From Hyphodiscus hymeniophilus (Eukaryota; Ascomycota; Leotiomycetes; Helotiales; Hyphodiscaceae): a DNA stretch of 64,000 nt. A program made the position numbers and the translations under genes. The notes under the pieces were generated by a model that did no database searches, had not been told where the DNA came from, and saw nothing but the letters and a program-made list of their open reading frames with translations. The stretch is from the NCBI GenBank assembly GCA_016508695.1, contig VNKQ01000019.1, positions 310,001 to 374,000 of the forward strand, written 5' to 3'. This document shows positions 9,078 through 19,971 of the stretch, in pieces. Numbering within the stretch: position 1 is the first letter of the stretch; every line of letters begins with the position of its first letter.

Positions 9078-11981
9078 ATGTCTTGGACACGCCAGGGTCT
9101 AGACAATGGGTATATCCAAGAAACCCCAAATGGCCAGACTCCATCAGTGCCGGCTTTAGCGACCCACAGAGGAGAGTTGTGGTGCCTCTGGAGTGATCCT
9201 TTCGGCTGTCTTTATTGTGCTGCTGGGAACAATGCCACCTTCCAAACTAGAATACGGTTTCCTGATCAAGGTGTGCCTGTTATGGCCGAGTTACTGGGCT
9301 TTTTGCATGCGATCATAGTGAGGGACTCAGGAGAAGTCGCTCACTACATCTTTGATGATATCAATCAGAATTGGCCGGAACCTGCCCTTCTCAACACAGC
9401 ATCTGGCTTCTCCACAACGACGACCCCAGCTTTGGTTGCTTTTCACAATAGACTATTCCTGGTATTCATACAAGATGCAAGCATGTACTTTGCGACTTGG
9501 ACCTGGAATCCGCACAATGACAGCATAGTCTGGTCTTTGCCGCAGGAAGTCAGCGGTATTTCCGAAGTGCGCGGCATTCCAGCCATGTTCATTTTGGATG
9601 GCGAGCTACACGTTCTGTGTTCCGCGAACGACGAAGATCGAGAGATCCTTGGCTTTGTGTTAGACGCCGAAAACGATATCTGGAACTCGAGATCTGATGT
9701 TAGTGAAGGGAAAGCAGCATCAGGTGTTTCCGCGACATCTTATGGTGACAGCGCCTTTCTCGCATTCCAAGAGAACGGCCCAGATGACACCTCCCATGTA
9801 ATTTATGTCAGCGAGTACAAAGATGGTAAATGGGGATTCCAGGAAGCTGTCGCAGGTCAAACATCTGCCGATCCTCCACAGTTGGCAGTTTTGAATGGCC
9901 GAATAAATTGCATCTTCAACACGAATGATGATCAAAAGGAACTGAAGTGGTACTCGCGACCTCTGTTGAACTACTCTCTAGGGTCTTGGATGAGCGTAAT
10001 CCCGGATCATACTCTTCTATCTAATGTTACTATCCCAGGTACTCATGACTCATGCGCGTGTTCGAACATTCCTTTCGTCAGGACGCAGTACCTTTCAATT
10101 CCAAAACAGTTAGAAGCTGGTCTACGGTTTCTTGACCTCCGCTGCCGAGTACATTCTGACGGCGAGCTCTACAGTGCGTAGTTTCCATGAGACAGGTCAT
10201 GTACTCCAGGGAGAAAAATGCGCTGACTGATATCTTGACCAGTGTATCACGGTGGGATTCCAATTAATATGCCAATGTACCTCAAATTTGGCAAAATCAT
10301 GTCCGAGATCTTCGAATTCTTCTCCAAGAACGGGAAGCCCACCGAGACAGTCCTGATCTCCATCAACAATGACGACGTCTCTGGGAAAGTATCACCCGAC
10401 GTCTTCTACAACGCCGTCAAAGCCCACATCAATCAGACGCCAGCCTACGAAGATGGGACAAAACGATGGATCACTGCTCGGATAACTGTCACATTGGGCG
10501 AAGCAAGAGGAAAGACAGTGCTGCTACGAAGATTTCACCCTGATCCAATTATCGACCCGAATGAGCGAATAGGTATCGATCTTAGCGGCTGGCTGAATAA
10601 TAACCCCGATTTTACACTCAATACTCCTGATGGCTTGACGGTAACATTGCAAGATAAATGGCAGTACTCGGATATCCTGCCTTTAGCTGAGCTTGTACAG
10701 AGCAAATTCGGATTTGTTAGTAATATGCTGGAGAAAGCCGCTACAGCCATACTGGCCAGTAAGTCGGTCGGTCAGTCATTAGCTAATCGATCGATTCCAG
10801 CTGATTGACTGATTAATAGTAGTTCGAACTGATAGCTTATTAGTCAAATAAGCCGGCGACTAATTAGCTAGAGTCATAAAGTACTAGAATCGTGGGGAAC
10901 TTGCCTAACATTAAAAACAGCTTAAAACACATATAAATAGACCTTATATCAATACTTGTAATATACCCAAATATTCCGGGCACTTACCTAGCATTTAAAG
11001 GGCCGGAAAACGCGCCTAAATCTCCCAAATTTAATGTGCCCGTATACCCGATTTTTAGACCTCGTTGTCGCTCCTCAAATCCAACTCTATCGCGTTATTA
11101 TGAAATCGAATATCGATCGCACTACGTCGTTGCTAGTTCTTTAGTATTTAATAGTACGCAAGAGTCTTTCCTAAGAGGTGACTACTCTCTAGAGTTATTA
11201 TCTTTGCGCAAGGGGGTTAGTTAACGAAGTTTCTAAAGCTATAGTAGATGTCTCTAATAGTATAGGATTGATTTCTAATAGAGTAAAGGCGCGAGAAGAC
11301 ATATTGTTATTGTTTAAAAGTAGGCGATCGAATTCTTGATTATTATAGCTAATGAGAACAAAAGATCTAAAGGGAAAGTAAGCCTTAATTCCTAGGCTTA
11401 AAACTAGTTTTCGGCCAATAATATCATTTTGCTAGTATTAACCACCTAAAATCTACTTATAATTTCCCCCTTTCTCCTTCCCCACAATAACACCAGAATA
11501 CTACTAATTACAACCTTGAGCTAATCGGCAGATATTAGCTAGGGGTCTTAGCTAATTGACTGACCGATCAATATAATAATTCGAGCTGGCCGATAAGCTA
11601 AAGACGAGTGTTCCAGCCGACTTCGGTCGGCCGACTTAATGGCTAGCTTGGCTACAGCACCTGCGGAAGAGTGGTTTTTGAATTTCATGAGTGCCGTTGG
11701 GGACCCAGTTCAGAAGGGAGAGATTGCTGAGTCGCATTGGGTAGCTGTTGGAGCTCATTCCGATGTGGTTGGAAAATTTGTCAAGGGGATGAATCCAACT
11801 ATTCGGAAGGGGTTTCAGTTCAATAAGACGAGATACGGCATTATTGCGATGTAAGCTGCATCACTTTCACTAAATACTTTCGTGGAAAAGCAAGCGCTGA
11901 CGTGGACCTATAAGTGACTATCCGGAACTCCCTAAGGACTCGGATCTCATTTCTTGGTTAGTTGATACAAATATGAGATAG
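9078..11981 (+). CDS. PI-PLC X-domain phosphodiesterase with N-terminal propeller-like half; split by a MITE
   Basis: Start Met is at 9078. Exon 1 is 9078..10173 (intron 10174..10242), exon 2 starts at 10243, and the terminal exons are up to 11850 and 11915..11981 (TAG). Residues 20-310 contain repeated modules of about 50 residues with W and G-x-L patterns (PALATHRGELWCLWSD; PALVAFHNRLFLVF; PPQLAVLNGRINCIFN), resembling a sialidase- or lectin-type beta-propeller. The X domain follows: catalytic His near 323 in IPGTHDSC, FLDLRCR, and the second His near 368 in LYMYHGGIPI. The substrate is likely a glycero- or inositol phospholipid; no Y or C2 domain is visible. The 903-bp element at 10748-11650 interrupts it. 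Removing the element and one copy of the 8-bp duplication gives an in-frame 619-residue protein. Unspliced, translation stops at 10808 (553 residues). Splicing 10759..11603 would give 641 residues. It may be functional or a recent null allele. Confidence 0.72.
10748..11650. mobile_element. Non-autonomous hAT-type MITE, 903 bp
   Basis: The element is flanked by a perfect 8-bp duplication GCTACAGC (10740-10747 and 11651-11658), the length produced by hAT transposases. Termini are imperfect inverted repeats: the left end reads CATACTGGCCAGTAAGTCGG and the right end, reverse-complemented, CAAGCTAGCCATTAAGTCGG (16 of 20 identical, both beginning CA as hAT ends do). Subterminal inverted repeats at 10767-10785 and 11548-11567 share TTAGCTAAT(T)GACTGACCGA. 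The interior is AT-rich with no frame above about 60 codons, so it carries no transposase. The gene reads on in frame across the empty site, which supports the boundaries independently. Confidence 0.85.
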
Positions 11982-13219
11982 TTAGGTTAAAATGTTGCGG
12001 AATAATTTCAAGCGTCTGTAAATATGAGCGATTGAACCTCACCGAGGTTAGGATTCAATTTGTACAATTTCTGCTTACACGACGTCTTATGCTCTCCTAG
12101 TTTCAGTTCCTCCGTCTCTTACATGCCTCGCGGATCGAGACGAGGGAGGATATTGGTGGCTGCCCTGGAGCAGGAGACTTTGAAGCAACAGTCGAAGAGC
12201 AACCAGCTAGCTCGTCATCTTTCGTATATCCAGCATCCTGTCTATCTTCAAGGTCGATCCAGACGCCGTCCGTCCTGCCCAAGGATTCCTGCGAGGCTGG
12301 ACAAACTAGAGAACGCGGATTTCATTTTTATGGCAATGCTTACAAGCCATCGAAAGTATCGGCGCATAGCATAAAGGTATCGACTCTCGTTTTGCGTATA
12401 ATCATTGTCACACATGCCTTCTTCGAGACGAAATCCGCGCACTGCGGATTTGCCCTGTGATACACGCAACCCAGAAAAGCTGACGGGAATGGTCCCTTTT
12501 GTTTTTCTGAATGGTGCCTCCATTCGTACGAGCGACTGGATTTCCGCACCAAGAACGCGGAAGTGAAGTGGCAGAGCGTCGCTTCACGGCCATGTCGGCT
12601 GTTATATCTGACCTAACTCAAATGCTTCAAACGTGTGAGCATGGGGGTCATGTCAAGTATTCAATACTAAAGCACAGTCAGACAATTCGAAGAAGTGAGA
12701 GAAGCGACGAACTTGAGATTGTCTGTACCTGTCTCCAGAATTGCCCCAAGTCACGGTCAGGTGGAGCACCTAAGCTGGTCAACCTCTTGGGCTTTAATTT
12801 TCATCGCCGTTTCTTTTTCCTTACATGCGAATCGAAAGCAATCTTGAGCGTTTCATAACAAAGCTCAAGAAATATTTCATCAATCGATGGTCAGTTCAAG
12901 ATACCTTCCTCCGACATCTTGAATCTCATTCTTCCATCTGCACACTTTTCGTTGTTATGGGCCTAGCCTACAACGCAGCTTGAGTGAACTACTGCATAAC
13001 AGTTGTAACTCCTCACGTAGCAGCCCCAAACCATTCTAGTTGTTACCTATCAGAAAGTGGAACAGCGGATGGTAGAAGTAAATATTTTGAGCAGTGACAA
13101 AGAGCTCGGAGTCACACTATAACGAAGAGTTGGCGCCCCGATTCTGTACCTGAGAGGGCCTGGAAATCATGGCTTATATCCTGTCCGAAAGTCTGGCTAA
13201 CCTGCGAGCCATCATTCGG
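11982..13219. other. Intergenic region, no supported gene
   Basis: Convergent spacer between the PLC gene and the Zn2Cys6 gene. Short overlapping frames at 12060-12374 and 12511-12858 on plus, and three on minus at 12248-12593, contradict each other and show no domain. Confidence 0.5.
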
Positions 13220-15786
13220 TCACTGTGGAAATTCACCATTGCCAAACAGGCGAAGAAAGTTTGATTGCCAAGCGTCAGTTTGCTGTTCGGGACTAAACCA
13301 CTGATTTGATGCTACGGCGTGCTGGTTCAACATGGAACGATGATCCTGTATCCCAGACATCGCTGCATCCTGGCTATTATATGCGCTCGACGTGAAATGC
13401 GTTCGTTCAGAAGTTCTCGATTGGGACGCCATTGCAATGCTGTTTTGATCGAAAATTGTCCATGAGGGATCGATACCATTGACGAGTGGTCCTTCATCTG
13501 TGGCTGGTGGGGGAGTGTGCATGCTCTGTAAACAAGATTCGAGTCGGCTTGCAAGGCGGTGTCGAAGACTTGGCTTTGGTTGATGCGTGGTTTGTAGCAT
13601 GTTTAAATGGGTATTTACTAGAAGAAAATCTGCCCCAAAATTAGCATTATGAGCGGCTGAAAATAGTTGGAGGCTTGCCATCTGCTTCTCCAACTCCTCC
13701 TTCAACGCCCTGTAACACTAAAAGTGCACCCCATGTAATCATCACCAAGTCCCAGTTCGACCAAATGCTTTTGTCATCGTTGTGTAATCGCAAAGTTGCC
13801 CGCGCAGATACCAAAAGCTCATGTCGTTCAACTGAAGCAACGTTGTTAGCGAAAAGATCGAATCCCCGTGCTGGATGGTAAATCGAGAGGACGAAGAGCC
13901 TGTGCAAGTTGTATTGCCGAAAGATCATGCAGCTGTCGTGCTCGGAATCATTGGGTTCTGTTTTCTTTGTAAGACTCAGGCAACCACAAAATGGAGGAAA
14001 TCGTACGATAGTACTGAATAAGCCAATCATCCAATTGCCGAGCCCAGTCTCGTATCACTTTTGAATCGGCCTCAGTGAATACATAAGGAGGCCGAGGGAT
14101 TTCGTCCACCTCATTCGATAAGATGAAGGACCAAATCGTGGGCAATCCTCGTCCAGTAAAATGGCTAAGGCCAATATGCATCATTCGGGTCAAGCCAAAG
14201 AAAGGATCACTGGCTGAGGTCTGTAGCTCCCGCAAACATTGAAGTGGCGCTTTCCAAGGAAGGATCGGGCACAACATATGAAGAGAAGCATGCTCAAGAT
14301 CAATAATCTGAGCTGTTAGTAAGTCTTGGTGTATCTCGGGTTGGAATCGCGTACCTGAAGACCAGAGAATAACCCACGCCATTCGCTCGTTTTTTCGTCA
14401 ATTTGAACTGGGCAGTAATCAAGCGTGAGACGGTAGCCCATCGCAATCCATATCCCAGTTGCCTCAATGAAGGCTTCGGAAATAAGCCCAGCAAGTATCA
14501 GGCCGAGTACATTTTGAAAAGCTTTTTGCTCTTCACTTAGTCGGACCGGCGCGGGAGGAACGGAACTGTTGTCTGCACTTGACGTCTCTTGCATGGGAAC
14601 TGCCAACTCGGCGATGGCATTGCATGTAACAATAAAGTAGTCGGGCGCAAGTATTGCCAAGTCGGGCGAGGTGTGGTGGAGCGCAGAAACGTAGAGTATG
14701 GCGGCTAGGAGGAGGGGTGTTGGGTTTGAGGACTGCAAGGGATCTAGGATTTAGCATTGCTTGCCCTTGAACGTTTGAGCGGGGCTGAAGGAGATCCCGA
14801 TGCCTGATAATGTCTGGGAGTCGAAGTACGTCTCTTGGCTCTTGACAAACCCGCGAAGAAGGAAATAGCTCGGGGCAAACATACGGTCTTCTTTTTTGAA
14901 AGAAAATGCAAACCAGGCATATTTTTGTGGAATCTACAGCTTGTCAGACTAAAAAAGCGGGATCTCGAAGATAGTAAAGATTGCTCACGCTACAAGATCT
15001 CAGATGTCAGCATTGGGTGGTAATCAAGGTGACAGAAACTAAAAGAACGATCGACGAAAAGTTGGCTTTTGATATTCTCTACCTCGAAGTCTGTTGTCTG
15101 ACCTAGTGTCCAAGTGTACAATAACATAAAAGGCGTGAGAGTGACACTTACAGAGCCATAGTTGTTGTATTACGGCACGTGACCAAAGCTTGGGATTCTG
15201 AGGTGATCTAGCCGACGTCTTCAAATGAGCAGAAGTACTCCACACTCCATAGAAGGGAGACTCGATTTCATAGGGATGAATTGACACATCATCGTCGTGG
15301 AAACTCTTCTTCTGAGGTTGGGCCGTGATACCCAGAAGTCTCTCAATTGTATCCAAACGGCTAAGGACAGAATGGTGATCGAGGGCTGGGGAAAGAGGAG
15401 GAGGATCCAGCCCCTGGGCCGGGCGTCGATGATTTGGAACCTCGTCCGGAATAACGGCAGCCTATCAATATCAGTCCAGAGCAACGACCACTCGTTACAA
15501 CTGGTAGGCTACATTTGCACGTGGCTTGAAGATGCATTCGGAATTGCTGGTTAGGCATCTTCTGCATGAATCTTGGCCAATATCGACCTCACATTTCATC
15601 TACTTAAAGTCTCAGCCAAGACGATCACATAGATTGCAGATCTGTACCACCTTTTGTCGTCGACAGTTGACTGCACATCATCAGTGTCGACATGGAACAG
15701 GGTGTGAGTAGTTTCCACATACCACAGGCCTTGGTGGGCCTTGGGCCCGTTCTGGTGCCATTTCTTAAGCCTGGTGAGCTGTTCAT
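13220..15786 (-). CDS. Zn(II)2Cys6 transcription factor with fungal TF middle-homology region
   Basis: Nuclear regulator. The start is at 15786 (MNSSPGLRNG). The zinc cluster is assembled from three small exons: 15786..15723 (ends ACV), 15670..15651 (NCRRQK) and from 15599 (MKCEVDIGQDSCRRC, then LTSNSEC). This gives spacing C-x2-C-x6-C-x8-C-x2-C-x6-C. A linker coiled coil (RLDTIERLLGITAQ) follows in the exon ending at 15152, then an exon 15102..14994 (FEVENIKSQLFVDRSF; HPMLTSEIL). The TF homology region continues in the exon ending at 14355 (LLLAAILYVSALHHTSPDLA), in 14307..14007, and from 13957 (YHPARGFDLFANNV; SNWDLVMITWGALLVL). The C-terminal exon ends at 13220. Splice junctions near 15505, 14900-14740 and 13700 I could not fix from sequence alone. 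The target is unknown; no adjacent pathway genes are obvious. Confidence 0.75.
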
Positions 15787-17796
15787 CCTATGGCATCAGG
15801 GGCTGCAGTCGGCTTTGGAAAGGGGGAAGCGTAGAGTTCGCGAAGAAAGCTAGAAACCTTGAAGGTCCAGCTTACGAGTAACTCGCCAAAAAAACAGGAG
15901 GTTCGGAGACCCACTAGTCTCTGTTTGGAATGGATAAGATGATTGCTCAGGGTTTGGTTGTGAGTAGGATTTCTTCTTCGAAGACTTGTTTCTGTAATAA
16001 AAAGAAGTCGCCGTGGATCAAGTAAAAGGAGTTCGGTTGTCTACCCAGTCAGGAGAAAAAGTAGAAGAGCGACAACACTGACGAGTGGAGTGGAATGAAA
16101 GGTATCACGTGCACGTCACGCATTAATGGTATTCAATGTACTTGTACTTCAGCTCGAATCGGGAAAAAAAGCCGGATAGCTTAGGTAAGGTATCTAATTT
16201 TGTTAATACTGTAAGTGCTACGATTCAAAGACTAGACTCTGACTTTGTAGCCTGGGCACATAAAACTGAATTACAGAAAGATGCTCATCGCCGCCAAAAG
16301 GATGGGGCTCCATATCGGAGCTAAATCTGCTTCCAAGACAGTGGATTATACATCCGTATATCATTTATTCTATTATACTCCGTCCTGTGGTTATTCAATT
16401 CAGTCGGAATCAGTTGATGCTCGTAGTTTCGTCATCTGACTCAGTCACACACGGGAAGCAATAAAGCCCCCAGTCGTGCAGCTCCTTGTCGCTGCCCGCC
16501 GCCACCGAGATAGCCGCTCACTGGGACGATTGCAACCATCCCCAAAGACGCCCAGATAAGTAACCAGAATGGCTCAACGCAAAAACGTTGATGCGCACGC
16601 TGCACCAAGACTAGCCCAAGTACATCCATCTTCCAAAACGGAGACGGCAGCGCTCGCCGTCGGTCACCAAGTTCCAACATCATCGACGCCCTGCTGCGCT
16701 GTCGATGCATTGGTCAATGGGCCATTGGTAATGGGCATGAATGCATAAATTGTCGACCGATTGGGCTTTAGAGCGCGAGCGGCAGCCCCCCTGGCGACAA
16801 CGTCCCCAGGAAACATACGTATTCATTCGTGCCCAATCTGACCAGTAGCGCCTGTTCTCCATCTCTCGCCCAGTGCCCACCGCTTTCTTGTACCGACGAC
16901 GGTGTCCAGGGTGAGGTGCTTCCTTGTTTTGTCCGTAACTCGTCCAGCCAGCCCATTTACTGATCTCACGCTTATTTAGGGGTTAATCTACTTCGTACTT
17001 CCAGAGGAACGGTGAGTCGCTGATCGTAAGGCTTTGGGCTTGCGCCAGAACAGTTACACTGTGACCACCAAACAGCCTGCCCAATGATGCCTGAAGCAAG
17101 CCACGCTTGCTCAATCCAGGAAGCTCCCTCGTCGACCTTTCGAAGGGACGACCCGGAAACTTTGAGACCCATGGCCGAGTAGGACAAGAATATTGTGATC
17201 CCAAGCGCACATCGTTGTGCTGGAAAGAGGTTCGTCGTTGAAGATCCACAATACCGAGTACATTTTCGTCCAATATTATTTGATATCGTTCTCTGTTGAC
17301 CGGCGCCCCTCTGAAGAGAGTGGCAAAGGCAAAGTGCCGTCCACTGCTCAACGGCTCGGAATATCAAATGTCTCGACTCATATCCCTGGCCCTAGCTTTC
17401 CGAGTTCCCTCTGGGACCGCCCCGTTCCCACTGTCAATCTTGCAAACTTTCGGATAGCCTAACGCTGCTGATATAGTTTCAAGTATGTCATGGTTCTCGT
17501 CGGCGATTGTATAAATTAGCTTCTTCAGTCCCGGTCTCAAAGACATAAAGTATCGTCGATATCTAGACAATATACTTACTTGATCCCTCAGCCGCTAGGT
17601 CAGCTGCTTATCAAATCCTGCGACTCACCGCCAGTGGACATCCGAAAGTTACTTGTACCTTAGATCCCATTTGAATCCAATCAGCGGAAAACTCCAAGGG
17701 ACATTTGCCGGTCAGGATCCATAAAGAAGCCGTTGGACCATTTCATTTTGTATAGCTATCTCATTCTTGTTTCCAGGTGTTCTGCCTCCCAGAAGA
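15787..17796. other. Intergenic region, only doubtful frames
   Basis: Divergent spacer between the Zn2Cys6 gene and the unknown gene at 17797. Minus-strand frames at 17570-17364 (SLRPGLKKLIYTIADENH) and 17351-16983 could be remnants of one old gene, but a stop and a frame change separate them and no family is recognisable. The GC-rich patch at 16480-16900 has overlapping frames on both strands. Confidence 0.4.
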
Positions 17797-18918
17797 ATGA
17801 TGACCGCAAGAAGGAGTCATGTCCAGCCGGACTATGGATACGGACGCCCAACCTCACATGGAGCTCTCGAATCCGCGAGAAGGTACGGAGCCATTTGACT
17901 TCAAGTGCTGCAAGCTGACCACTTTCTAAGCCCTTCCGCTTATACAGACGTCGGCCATGCCGGATTCGATACATCTTACTACCCCACGTCGAGGTAAGGC
18001 TGTTAATTTCCCCAAACTTCATAGAATTCCACTGAGAACGAACCGCGAAGCGCTCCATACACCTCTACCGTGACTACCTCAAGCTACAGTCCAATGTCAA
18101 CACCCATTGCCACGGACAATCTGTACAGTACCAATGCATATAATGTTGCAACTACTACACCTGCCTATGGAACTGCCGGACCGACTTATGGTTCCTACAC
18201 CAGTCAAACCGCAAGCTGGGAGGCTCAAGGCAGCGTCTCACCAGAGGCATATTTGGATGACTATGTCGCTTCCCCAAGTCCAAAAGACTATCCACTTGAG
18301 ACCTCAAGTCGTTCATTAGGAAAAACTAAGAGCGATTCAAAGCATTCCCAAAGACGCCCGTCGAATCGAGATGAGTTTGATGGTCCACATCAGTTTCTTC
18401 AACGGCCAGCTCTTGACTACGTTGCCCAGCAGGACAGGGACTTGCCACATCTGCCAACCAACCTTATCGTTCAGGAGCAGGATAGTGTCCTCACTCGAGT
18501 CAACGATCGGCTGGCCCAATGCGCCTTCGATTTTGTTGCGAAGTACCAGTTTCCAGTTCCTCTGTCATCAGATATGAGACCCGTGGAGCGACCGGAAGAC
18601 CGGGAGTGGACTGAGTGGGTTTACCTTCTGAAACGCCTTGCTACCAAGCGGCGGATACCCGCCCGGGTACTTTACAATGGTCAAATAAAACAGTTTGTCA
18701 CAATCCTGGAGAACTCTTTGGAAATGCGGCATGCCGCAAAACATCAATCCCGTCCTCTTAAGGACGACAGGAACATCCTACAGCTGATTTCGGCAGGAAT
18801 CCAAGTGGGCAAGATATTGAAAGATGCGGAGGCCATGGCATATCTGGATCGTTTATACGTTACAACTGAGAGGCAAATCCAGGAACGGAGTGTTAGTAGC
18901 AGCCGCTATCGCTCTTGA
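17797..18918 (+). CDS. Unknown 338-residue protein, Tyr/Ser/Thr-rich N-terminus
   Basis: I do not recognise the family. I infer exons 17797..17882, 17931..17993 and 18051..18918. The donors are GTACGG and GTAAGG, a CTGAC branch site lies in intron 1, and the joined frame is uninterrupted and compositionally even (SAYTDVGHAGFDTSYYPTS continuing into SAPYTSTVTTSSYSPM). Residues 1-130 are low complexity, rich in Tyr, Ser, Thr, Gly and Pro. The C-terminal 150 residues are helical and charged (DSVLTRVNDRLAQCAFDFV; RPEDREWTEWVYLLKRLA; NGQIKQFVTILENSLEMRH), the probable folded domain. No signal peptide, membrane segment or catalytic motif is visible. A shorter model starting at Met 18070 is possible if the first two exons are wrong. 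Confidence 0.6.
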
Positions 18919-19971
18919 CTGAAAGTTCTCGGTTACTTCATGATTTCACGACTTCACGTTGCATTTGGAGACGCAGTGAAGATCTCTTTTCTTTGTTATT
19001 CGATGCTCTTTTGCACTTCATGTTCGCCGGAAGATGAGTGGCGTTGTTGTCGATTTCCTGGAGCATTTTCTGGCCACACACCCATTGCCGGTTGGTATGC
19101 TCGAGCCCCTGCGAACTATTGGGTACGAGTCGTTGCACAGCTCGATTTCAGATCTCAGCATTGTAGATCTGTTCCGTCGGAATTCGCCTGAGGGCCATCC
19201 CTCCCGAGCAGAGAGTCGCTAGCATACTATAATCGCTCACTAAATTTAAATACCTCGATGCATAGTTTTGCCGCCCAGGAGCTTGGTTAACGATGGCTGT
19301 TCCTGCACCTGTCTGATGTTTTCTGTTTTGGTTCACTGTTGTGGCGTACTTTTGAGCGTTTTTGGTCGCGCCACTTGCGAGCGCGCACTGGTTCGAAGCG
19401 AATGCAGATTGATTTGAGAGTAGTGCTGCAATAGTGGGCGTATTGGGCAACATCTATGTTGGGTTTTGTCAGCAGGTTTTTCGTGGGTGGATGTCTCAAC
19501 ACTGGAGTACGGTAACGAAAAGGGAATAACCTCTGGTCGTGGATGCGTGGGAGGATGTAATCCAATAATGAATACACTCGAACTTAGCCTGCCAACCTCG
19601 TACCCCACACTTCCAAGGTTTAGGATAGGCTTGTGCTTATCACACACCCCTCACTCGAGAACCCTGTAAGCCACACCGGTGAGCAGTTTCGTTACCGAAA
19701 GAATATAGTGAGGCTCTCATCAAGGCAATATCTAGCTGAGTGCCTTTCCTAGATGACGCTTCTTTCCTCCGTTGAACATATATCCAACCTCTCGCGCTAC
19801 CCACTAAGTATTGTTGAACATCTCTGTGACTACCTCTATTTCGTTTTCTACCTTCTTATTCATATTTTGTGTGTCAACCTCAGCCTTGTCTCACCGCGCT
19901 TGGTTTCACTCGTCTCGACTTAAGCTCTCCAAGAATTGGTTTAGCCCAGGGCTGTTACCAATCACATTAAG
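18919..19971. other. Intergenic region
   Basis: Spacer between two plus-strand genes; the second half is probably promoter and leader of the regulator at 19972. Minus-strand frames between 19148 and 19647 overlap in three phases and are not credible genes. Confidence 0.5.

Noticed and set aside
10757..11635. Reading the MITE as a Tc1/mariner-type insertion with a TA duplication (TA next to AGTCGG on both ends)
   Set aside because: The inverted repeats extend outward past the TA, and the 8-bp GCTACAGC duplication gives an exact in-frame empty site, whereas TA-based excision leaves a stop codon.
12060..12858. Several 60-115 codon frames between the PLC and the Zn2Cys6 genes
   Set aside because: They overlap each other on both strands and none shows a domain, conserved-looking block or usable intron.
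13675..13881. Possible tRNA-like GATCGAATCCCCG stretch near 13857
   Set aside because: Only a partial B-box resemblance, no A box or acceptor stem, and it lies inside a coding exon on the other strand.
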